From Candidatus Poribacteria bacterium (lineage in GTDB: Bacteria > Poribacteria > WGA-4E > WGA-3G), in assembly GCA_022819945.1 (NCBI GenBank), contig JAJEGI010000073.1, forward strand, positions 1 through 32,301: a stretch of 32,301 nucleotides of DNA. The letters are read 5' to 3'. Shown piece by piece: positions 22,383 through 29,693 of this stretch. Within the stretch, counting starts at the first letter, position 1, and each line of letters starts with the position of its first letter. Made by a program: the position numbers and the translations under genes. A model generated the notes under the pieces. That model searched no databases. It saw only the letters and a program-made list of their open reading frames with translations, and was not told the origin of the DNA.

Positions 22383-25133
22383 TTATTTCCTTATCAACAT
22401 CTTGCGTGTTGCAGTGAAATCGCCAGCGGTGAGCGTATAGAAATACACACCACTTGCCACGGGTTCACCGACTGCGTTCCTTCCATTCCAATACGCCGCC
22501 CGTGAGCGATTTTGATAGATCCCGACAGACTGATGCCCTAAGTCAAGTGTCCGGACTAATCTCCCATCTGGCGTATAGATGGATATATTCACATCAGCAG
22601 GGGCTGCCAACTGATACGGTATCCATGTTTCCGGATTAAACGGATTGGGATAGTTCGGTAACAGGGCAGTTTCTTTGGGTGTCAATGCTGCAAGGAGCTG
22701 TTCCAGCACATGTATCCCGCGCTGGAAGTCGGGGTCTGTCCGGTTCAGCTGCCGTGCTTCACGGAGCCACCGTTTCACTTGGTCTCTTGTAGGTGTGACC
22801 GCCGGGTTGTGGCTCCATATTTCGGGTGAGGCGGCGGTATTGCCAAATGCTGCAGCGACGAGTGTTAGGTCAATGATATTGACGACCTCATCACCGTTAA
22901 CATCCGCAGCGTTCGTTCCGGTTTTTCCGAAATTTGAGGCAACTAAGGTTAGATCAATAATGTTAACAACGCCATCCTTATTAACATCTTCGGGCAGTTG
23001 TGGCGGTCCAGTTATTTCTGCTCCTTCTACTTGTGGTGCGAAACTGCCACCGGCACTGTCAGTCAGTAACACGTCAGATAACGTCACGGTGGAAGTTTTG
23101 GCTGCAACGACTTCAAACGTTATTGTGGCGAGTGTGCCGTTGCCGTTGCTTTCGCCTGCAAAAGACGTTGCTGCAACTGTGACGGTATTACTTTCCGTAA
23201 CTGTGGGAATAGCAAACGCGCCTGTCGGTAAATAATCACTGTTGCTGCTTTGGACGTACTTAAGTGCGGTGGTATCAAAATTGAGGGTAGCTTGATAACC
23301 TGCGATGTTTGCACCGTCGGTGATGTTCAGTGAGAATGTGAGTTGTTCACCGATAGCTGGCGACTGCACACTATCGGGAGAAAGACTCACCAGAGTATTC
23401 ATGAAAGGCGTAACATCCCACAGCAACACTGTGCTATCATCACTTCCACTTGCGAGTGTTCTCCCATCCGGGCTGAAAGCAAGGCTAAAGATCCAATCTG
23501 TATGTCCTGTAAGTGTATTTTTCTCTGTGGCAGTTTCCACATCCCACAGACGGATGGTGTCGTCAACACTTCCGCTTGCGATAGTTTTTCCATCCGGGCT
23601 GAAAGCAACGCTAAGGACCCAACCCGTATGTCCTATAAGTGTCCCTTTCTCTGTGGCAGTCTCTACATCCCACAGGCGGATAGTGTCCAGACTTCCGCTT
23701 GCGATAGTTTTCCCATCCGGGCTGAAAGCAATGCTATCGACCCCTTCTGTATGTCCTATAAGTGTCCCTTTCTCTGTAGCAGTTTCCACATCCCACAAGC
23801 GGATAGTGTTGTCCCGACTTCCACTTGCGATAGTTTTTCCATCCGGGCTGAAAGCAACGCTACTGACACCTTCTGTATGTCCTATAAGTGTCCCTTTCTC
23901 TGTGGCAGTCTCCACATCCCACAGACGGATGGTGGTGTCGTACCGACTTCCGCTTGCGAGTGTTTTGCCATCTGAGCTGAAAGCAATGCTAAGGACCCAA
24001 CCCGTATGTCCTATAAGTGTATCTTTCTCTGTGGCAGTTTCCACATCCCACAGGTGGATAGTGGTGTCGTGCCGACTTCCGCTTGCGATAGTTTTTCCAT
24101 CAGGGCTGAAAGCAACGCTATAGACACCCCACTTTGCATGCCCTGTAAGTGTCCCTTTCTCTGTGGCGGTCGCAATATCCCAGAGGCGGATAGTGTCCTG
24201 ACTTCCGCTTGCGAGTGTTTTCCCATCCGGGTTAAAAGCAACGCTACGGACATCATTCGTATGTCCATCAAATCTGTGTATCTCTGTGGCCGTGGCAATA
24301 TTCCACAAGCGGATAGTGTCGTCCCAACTTCCACTTGCGATGGTTTTTCCATTTGGACTGAAAGCAACGCTACTGACCCCACTTGTATGCCCTGTAAGTG
24401 TGTTTTTCTCTGTGGCAGTTTCCACATCCCACAGGCGGATAGTGGGGTCCCGACTTCCGCTTGCGAGTGTGTTCCCATCAGGGCTGAAAGCAACGCTAAG
24501 GACCTGATCTGTATGCCCTATAAGTCTACTTTTCTCTGTGGCAGTTTCTACATCCCACAGGCGGATGGTGTCGTCATCACTTCCGCTTGCGATAGTTTTT
24601 CCATCAGGGCTGAAAGCAATGCTAAGGACCCAACCCGTATGTCCTATAAGTGTATCTTTCTCTGTGGCAGTCTCTACATCCCAGAGGCGGATAGTGTCCA
24701 GACTTCCGCTTGCGATAGTTTTTCCATCTGGACTGAAAGCAACGCTACTGACACTTGTATGTCCTATAAGTGTCCCTTTCTCTGTGGCAGTCTCTACATC
24801 CCAGAGGCGGATAGTGGGGTCCTGACTTCCACTTGCGATAGTTTTTCCATCTGGACTGAAAGCAATGCTAAGGACCCAACCCGTGTGTCCTGTGAGGAGT
24901 GCAACCTCCGCACCTGTTTGTGCGTCGTAGAGCCAGATGCCGATACTGGTCGCTACTGCCAGCCGTGTGCCATCGGGAGAATACGCTATTTCATGAATAC
25001 TTCCTTTGCCGAGCCGTGCTTTGGCACCTTCGGGTAGGTTCCATTGCGTGTAATCTTGGGCAAAAGGTGTTGATAGGTAGCCGGTTGTAATTAGCGTAAG
25101 TGTGAAAAAAATAAAAAAGAGTGTTTTTTTCAT
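22383..25133 (-). CDS. Exported multi-domain WD40/cohesin-like/dockerin/FlgD-type protein
   Basis: 916 aa. A signal peptide (to about residue 25) is followed by 13 WD40-type repeats (about 44-581), most with the pattern [36 protein letters not shown]. Residues about 582-713 look like a cohesin-like domain ([17 protein letters not shown]); 714-770 hold two dockerin type I repeats ([17 protein letters not shown] and [17 protein letters not shown], each with calcium-loop Asp/Asn residues); 824-916 resemble the FlgD/T9SS-type C-terminal domain ([39 protein letters not shown]). The function is probably surface scaffolding or protein-protein binding. The ATG at 25133 has AGGAAA about 11 nt upstream. 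Repeats are near-identical at DNA level. The oxidoreductase gene follows after 18 nt. Cellular location by a type IX-like route is inferred only. Confidence 0.9.
   Translation of the reverse strand: [916 protein letters not shown]
23391..25004 (-). repeat. Array of ~126-bp WD40-coding tandem repeats
   Basis: The 13 WD40 units repeat about every 123-129 nt and are unusually alike. Repeats 3, 7 and 11 lack one residue in the SGS-D-TIRLWD loop. Repeats 3-4 closely match repeats 11-12, indicating block duplication or gene conversion. Many long open frames on the opposite strand here are artefacts of the repeat. Confidence 0.85.
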
Positions 25134-25469
25134 AAAATATTTTTCCTATGGAACGATGAAATCAAGGTCGCTTCCGGCAGTCGCTGTCCTTCGCACGTAA
25201 GATCCGAACAAACCGAGAGCTAAATAGCCCTGCTGCGGAACAAACTAACAGTTTTGCGGCGTACTCGCCCAGATGCGACGTGCATCATTCTACATAAAGA
25301 GAGTTTTATTAACAGCAATGGTATAAGATATATGCTAATACGCCTAAAAAGGTTGTCTAATACCAGATAGGACTTACGCGAAAAGTTGGAATTTCCGTCC
25401 TTTAAACCCCCTAAATCCCCCTTATCATGGGGACTTTAAGTCTGCTGCGCTGAAACTTCGTTTGTGCGC
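25134..25469. other. Intergenic region with two short repeat remnants
   Basis: No gene is supported. AGGACTTACGCG at 25369-25380 matches the left end of the element at 28273, but no right end follows. After it, ACCCCCTAAATCCCCCTT with a nearby GGGGACTTTAAG (about 25406-25440) resembles the end of another short repeat common in related genomes. The rest (25134-25360) shows nothing recognisable. Confidence 0.45.
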
Positions 25470-26243
25470 TTACCGAATCCTTCCGACGGAAGAACGGGTT
25501 GCGAGATGGTTCCAGCCGCGGAGGACCAATTGGACGTTGGTGTGGCGATTTTCGGCTTCGATCTCATCGTCACCGGCGTGCATTTGTACAAGCACACTCT
25601 TTCGTGTCTGGTTCGAGCGGTTCGGCATTGAACCGTGCAGCGTGAAGTAACTGAAGAAAAGCACATCTCCGGGTTCTGCTTCCAAAACGGTCGCGTTTTC
25701 AATCGGGTATCGGTCAGTAACTTCAGCGTTTTTCCCGCTTCCCATCATACCGTCGGTGCGTCCGAGCTGCTTGTGGGAACCAGGATAGACGCGTACACAC
25801 CCCATCTCATCAGTGGCTTCCGAGACGTAGATAATCGCGGCTATCATGCTGTCTTTGACTGAGGGAAAGTATTGCCAATCTTGGTGCATCGGGAAAGGCG
25901 CGCCTTTTTCCGGTGGCTTACAGAACAGCTTGGAATGATGGAGCATAATATCTGGTCCGAGGATGGCTTCGGTAACATCAAGAAACTTTTCCTGCATGAA
26001 CGCCTGCATCCAGACCCCAGAGAAACTCTGGATATTGTGCGTATGGATAATAACGGATTCGCCACCGTCAAGGGCATCCATCAATCTGCCACCCCAGCGT
26101 GCGTTGACATTCTCATCGCTTTTGAGGAGTTGATCCACGACCCGATCAAAGTCGCTTTCCATCGTATTGATTTCTTCGGGTGAATAGACCCCTTTGGCGA
26201 AATAGTATCCGTTTTCGTCAAAGAATTTTCCTATATCTGACAT
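25470..26243 (-). CDS. PhyH-type Fe(II)/2-oxoglutarate dioxygenase
   Basis: 257 aa. Phytanoyl-CoA dioxygenase superfamily: a jelly-roll enzyme that oxidises a substrate with O2 and 2-oxoglutarate. Iron ligands are visible as HxD in MHQDWQY (His120, Asp122) and the distal histidine in LHGSMPNRS (His203); Arg214 in TRKSVLVQ is the probable 2-oxoglutarate anchor. Strand GDVLFFSYFTLHGS and WSPxYP-like PGSHKQLGRTDG are also family-typical. The ATG at 26243 follows GGAGG at a long 13-nt spacing. The ABC ATPase gene ends 58 nt upstream. PhyH proteins are plentiful in Poribacteria; the substrate here cannot be told from sequence. Confidence 0.9.
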   Translation of the reverse strand: MSDIGKFFDENGYYFAKGVYSPEEINTMESDFDRVVDQLLKSDENVNARWGGRLMDALDGGESVIIHTHNIQSFSGVWMQAFMQEKFLDVTEAILGPDIMLHHSKLFCKPPEKGAPFPMHQDWQYFPSVKDSMIAAIIYVSEATDEMGCVRVYPGSHKQLGRTDGMMGSGKNAEVTDRYPIENATVLEAEPGDVLFFSYFTLHGSMPNRSNQTRKSVLVQMHAGDDEIEAENRHTNVQLVLRGWNHLATRSSVGRIR

Positions 26244-26301
26244 GACGGTTTTGTAACCTCCAGACTTTTGTAGTAAGTTTTAACTTGCTGCGCCTCAGAC
26301 G

Positions 26302-27075
26302 CTATTCGCTATGGTAATCCTGCGCGAAAAGTTTGGACAACCATTCTGAGGCATGGGTTTCCGCGGTATCGGTTTCCTTGTTTTCCGCTTGCAACTCGCG
26401 AAATGTTTTGAACGCAGCAAATTGTCCATCGCTGAGGATTCCGATGTAATTTTTGTCCTGCACATCCGTACTGCCCAACCGATGAACATCTTCAAGGCGG
26501 TTGGTCGCAATTATGACAGTTTTTCCCATGGCTTGAAGCTCACTAAACAATTCTATCATCTCAACCTGTCCACTCGGATCAAGAGGTGTGAGCGGTTCAT
26601 CAAGCAGCCACAACTGAGGTTCGTGCAGAAAGGTTTTTGCAAATAAAAGCCGTTGTCGTTCACCTGTTGACAGTATACCAATTTTAACGTCGCGTAGGTG
26701 TTGGATGTCCATTAATTCAAGCACTGCATCAATTGCGTCCGTGCGCCCACGTTTCTCTAATTTGTATGCAGCAGCGAAAAAATTGAGGTAATCCACAACA
26801 GACAATTCAGGGTATCCCTCAAATGCGACGGGGATATATCCAATAGACGGACGTACCTGTTTAGGGTTTGCAAATGCGTCAACGCCGTCAATAGAGACAG
26901 TGCCTGATGTCGGTTCGACTAAAGTCGCTAAGATGTTGAGCAGAAGCGTTTTGCCTGCACCATTTTTGCCGATAAGAATGAGGCACTCACCCGCTGTAAC
27001 CTGAAATGTGAGTTCCGTGAGAAAAGGGTTTTTGTCAAAAGATTTACATAGGTTTTGGACATCCAACACTTCCAC
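26302..27075 (-). CDS. ABC transporter ATP-binding protein, no permease adjacent
   Basis: 257 aa. Walker A GKNGAGKT (36-43), signature LSTGE (135-139) and Walker B LWLLDEP (155-161), followed by the D-loop SGQ/LTPLDPSG and an H-loop-like segment VIIATNRLEDV. The closest look is to single-ATPase exporters (CcmA-like). The start is GTG: 27075, or GTG at 27069 with a better-placed GGAG. No permease gene is in the next position; the next gene downstream is the PhyH gene 58 nt later. The extra C-terminal region past 215 is charged. Possibly the ATPase serves a permease encoded elsewhere. Confidence 0.85.
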   Translation of the reverse strand: MEVLDVQNLCKSFDKNPFLTELTFQVTAGECLILIGKNGAGKTLLLNILATLVEPTSGTVSIDGVDAFANPKQVRPSIGYIPVAFEGYPELSVVDYLNFFAAAYKLEKRGRTDAIDAVLELMDIQHLRDVKIGILSTGERQRLLFAKTFLHEPQLWLLDEPLTPLDPSGQVEMIELFSELQAMGKTVIIATNRLEDVHRLGSTDVQDKNYIGILSDGQFAAFKTFRELQAENKETDTAETHASEWLSKLFAQDYHSE

Positions 27076-27215
27076 TCTCCCATGATTCGATCTCTCATCC
27101 TTGGAATTGGAAGAGAAGACTGGAAGAAGGGAAGGATGGGGTCTCTATTCTTCCACCCTTCCATCCCAACGCCTTTCGTCTTTCAATATCTGTTTTGTGC
27201 GTAAATCCTGTTCCA

Positions 27216-28217
27216 CTAACTTAGATCGACTTTGACGGGTCTACCGAGTTCGGCAGATCGCCATGCAGCCTCGGTTAATTGGATGACGCGCAGCCCATTT
27301 TCAACACCGATCGGGTTCTCTGTGCGTTCACCACGGATCAACTGAATAAAAGCGACATCTTTGTTCCCCGACGCTGGCATTTCAGAGTCGTCAACGGGTT
27401 CTGGCGATCCTGACTGTTCTTGGCGAAGGAGTTTGCCTTCACGAAGATGCAGCGCGCCTTCCTCTAACCAGATAGAAAAGGCTTCTCGCACGCCACCATA
27501 GGCATGCCCAACAATGCTGATATTGCACAAGGCACCCGTATCAAATTTGATTGACATCGCAGTCAGTACATCTACTTCAATGTCCAAATTGTCTATCATT
27601 GCAAAGACGGTATCCGGACTTGCCTCTAATACCCAGAGGAGAATGTCGATCAGATGGCTTCCTGAATCGTTCAGTTGTCCACCACCGCCGAGGAACGGAT
27701 CCTGTCGCCATTTTCCTTGTTGATTCCGATACCAATTCTGTGACTGATGCGCGGCAACGAAGTTAACGCGTCCTAACTCACCACTCTGTACCACGTTGCG
27801 GCAGTATTGATAGGTAGAACTTAGATGTCGTTGGTAACCGATCATCAGATGCAAGCCGGTCCCTTCGACCTTCGCCATCACCTGTTTGGCGTGATCCACC
27901 GTACAGACCATCGGTTTCTCAGTATGCACATGGCAGCCTGCATCAAGTGCGTCCATGATATGCTGGAAATGTAGCCCGTGCGGTGAGCTAATAACGACAG
28001 CATCCGGTTTGGCAGCGGCTAACATCTCAACGTGGTCAGCATAAGTCGGGACTGAATCATCCAAACCGACAGTCTCTTTGAACGCCTCAAGTGAACCTTC
28101 ACTCGGATCCGCGAGGGCAACAATCTCAACGTTATCGACACTTGACACACTGCGCCCGTGTCCGCGTGCGTTACCACCACACCCGATGAATGCGAAGTTT
28201 AATTTCTGTTTTGACAT
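27216..28217 (-). CDS. Gfo/Idh/MocA family oxidoreductase
   Basis: 333 aa. Has a glycine-rich cofactor site AFIGCGGNARGHGRSV, the family motif HTEKPMVC (EKP), and QDPFLGGGGQLNDSGSHLIDILLW in the C-terminal domain with the conserved Gly/His/Asp. Thus it is an NAD(P)-dependent oxidoreductase of the sugar/cyclitol group. The ATG at 28217 follows AGGAG with 5 nt. The gene is separated from the ABC ATPase by 140 nt and from the upstream beta-sandwich protein gene by a short repeat element. It is more typical in motifs than the paralogue at 21369. Substrate unknown. Confidence 0.92.
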   Translation of the reverse strand: MSKQKLNFAFIGCGGNARGHGRSVSSVDNVEIVALADPSEGSLEAFKETVGLDDSVPTYADHVEMLAAAKPDAVVISSPHGLHFQHIMDALDAGCHVHTEKPMVCTVDHAKQVMAKVEGTGLHLMIGYQRHLSSTYQYCRNVVQSGELGRVNFVAAHQSQNWYRNQQGKWRQDPFLGGGGQLNDSGSHLIDILLWVLEASPDTVFAMIDNLDIEVDVLTAMSIKFDTGALCNISIVGHAYGGVREAFSIWLEEGALHLREGKLLRQEQSGSPEPVDDSEMPASGNKDVAFIQLIRGERTENPIGVENGLRVIQLTEAAWRSAELGRPVKVDLS

Positions 28218-28272
28218 ACTTACTCCTGATTGTATTATCGTTCATATTCAGTGAATTGATAGATATAACATT

Positions 28273-28340
28273 AGGACTTACGCAATTTTTTCATGAAACT
28301 CCACATATTATGTGCTGCAGGCGAGGTTTGTGTAAGTCCT
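28273..28340. mobile_element. 68-bp MITE-like element with AGGACTTAC terminal inverted repeats
   Basis: The left end AGGACTTACGCAA (28273-28285) and right end TTTGTGTAAGTCCT (28327-28340) are inverse copies with one or two mismatches. The flanks do not show a clear target duplication, and no coding content is present. Single ends resembling this one are at 25369 and 4345. Likely a non-autonomous element; transposase family unknown. Confidence 0.6.
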
Positions 28341-28366
28341 GAACATGATGCAGTTTACAAGTAATT

Positions 28367-29395
28367 TTACTTTTTCCGCATTCCGTGCGTGAGCTTAAAG
28401 ATGCTTCCGTCAGCAATCACCGCATAACTGACAAACATACCTTCTTCGGTAACCCACAGACCATGGTTTCCATTGTTCGTAACAATTAGGGGCATCCCCT
28501 CTTTCTGAATATATCCGTCTTTATGGAGGCTAATGAGATAGCGACCTGCTGACAAACCCCGACACTCGTATTCGCCATCGGCGTTGGATATGTCACTAAA
28601 CACAATCCTGTCTGCGCTCTCAATTACAACTTTAACATCACTCAAGGCAGGCCAAAGCGGAATCATCTCGTGAATCCTGCCGTGGATAACATTCTTTACG
28701 TTTGACCAATCCGATTCTGGTGCTGGTGTAACATTGGCATCTGTGTTTTTATCCAAAATTGGGCGGGATATACCGGCATCGGTGATTTTGTCGGGATGAA
28801 CAGTCATAGGACAGACAACGTGATAATCATTTTTGATGAGCGTTACGATGTAGGTACCCGGAGACAATTTGTCGCTTAGATATTGTCCGTGTACGCCGGT
28901 AATACCAGTTACTACTGGCGGATCAATTCCAACAGTGCCGGTAATTATAATCTCAAGTCCCTCTATTGGACCTCCGGATTTAGTGCGATTGTGAGCCCGG
29001 AACCGGAGGACACCACCTCGATTGCTGTCATCGTCGGGATTCTTGGATATGTTCATCGTTAGGGGGACATAATGACGACCATCGTCAATAACTGAAACAC
29101 GTTTTCCTACACGGTCTTCGTATCCGGATTTATAGATGTTGACAACGTACTGACCTGCGGGCAAACTTGCACGTTCAAAATGTCCGTCTTCATCGGACTG
29201 TGTTTCAAATTCCTGACCATCTGCTTTTACAAATATAACCCGAACCTCGCTGAGATAATTTTCAAGAAGTGTTGTATCTTTAATAGCCCCTATGATCGTG
29301 CCGCCCTTTAAAGTATCTTGATTTTCTGGTACAGCGGTTCCACTGGACAGTATCGCGAATGCCATCAAAACAAGGCTCAACCTGAAATGTGTCAT
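28367..29395 (-). CDS. Exported protein with three carboxypeptidase regulatory-like domains
   Basis: 342 aa. A signal peptide (to about residue 22) is followed by three beta-sandwich modules, about residues 30-110, 125-200 and 235-320. Each has the pattern GxI/VxG...L..V.V...DGxF/Y...LxxGxYxVxxxKxGY, for example DEDGHFERASLPAGQYVVNIYKSGY and NADGEYECRGLSAGRYLISLHKDGY. These regulatory-like domains are structural or adhesive and have no catalytic site here. The ATG at 29395 follows AGGAG with 10 nt. Its upstream gap is shared with the divergent TonB receptor. The C-terminus lacks the TTTWG tail seen in two other exported proteins of this window. Confidence 0.86.
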   Translation of the reverse strand: MTHFRLSLVLMAFAILSSGTAVPENQDTLKGGTIIGAIKDTTLLENYLSEVRVIFVKADGQEFETQSDEDGHFERASLPAGQYVVNIYKSGYEDRVGKRVSVIDDGRHYVPLTMNISKNPDDDSNRGGVLRFRAHNRTKSGGPIEGLEIIITGTVGIDPPVVTGITGVHGQYLSDKLSPGTYIVTLIKNDYHVVCPMTVHPDKITDAGISRPILDKNTDANVTPAPESDWSNVKNVIHGRIHEMIPLWPALSDVKVVIESADRIVFSDISNADGEYECRGLSAGRYLISLHKDGYIQKEGMPLIVTNNGNHGLWVTEEGMFVSYAVIADGSIFKLTHGMRKK

Positions 29396-29693
29396 CTGTT
29401 GAATGCTCCTTTCGGATCTACGAGATTATGTCATGTAACTTACCACAATCTATAGCAAAACGCAAGCGTTAATTTTTAAAATCACGGGACGGATATGCTG
29501 TATAAAATCACTGACAACTACTGTTCAATAAATGAACACCATAGCACAAATTATGGCGGAAAAGCGTCGAAATCTATCAATTTCATATTGAATTGGGAAT
29601 GGCATACAATTTGCTAAAAAGCGGAGCATAGGTTAAGATGTTCTAAACTATCCATACGATACACCACAGTGAAATGCAAGGGAGCGTACCAAT
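29396..29693. other. Divergent intergenic region
   Basis: 298 nt between the divergent beta-sandwich and TonB receptor genes, so it must carry promoters for both. It is AT-rich in its middle. I could not pick a confident -35/-10 pair, a Fur box or another operator. Confidence 0.4.

Noticed and set aside
23305..25037. Long open frames on the plus strand across the WD40 region
   Set aside because: They repeat with the WD40 period and are the antisense of a highly regular coding array; no start signal or family similarity.
27076..27215. GA-rich imperfect inverted sequence between the ABC and Gfo genes
   Set aside because: The arms align only after several gaps, so a defined element is not supported.
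28261..28340. Rho-independent terminator in the repeat before the Gfo gene
   Set aside because: The stem ends match an inverse mobile-element-like repeat with distant arms, not a compact hairpin with a T-run.
29580..29690. A specific promoter before the TonB gene
   Set aside because: Several AT-rich hexamers occur but none has proper spacing; no Fur or other operator stands out.
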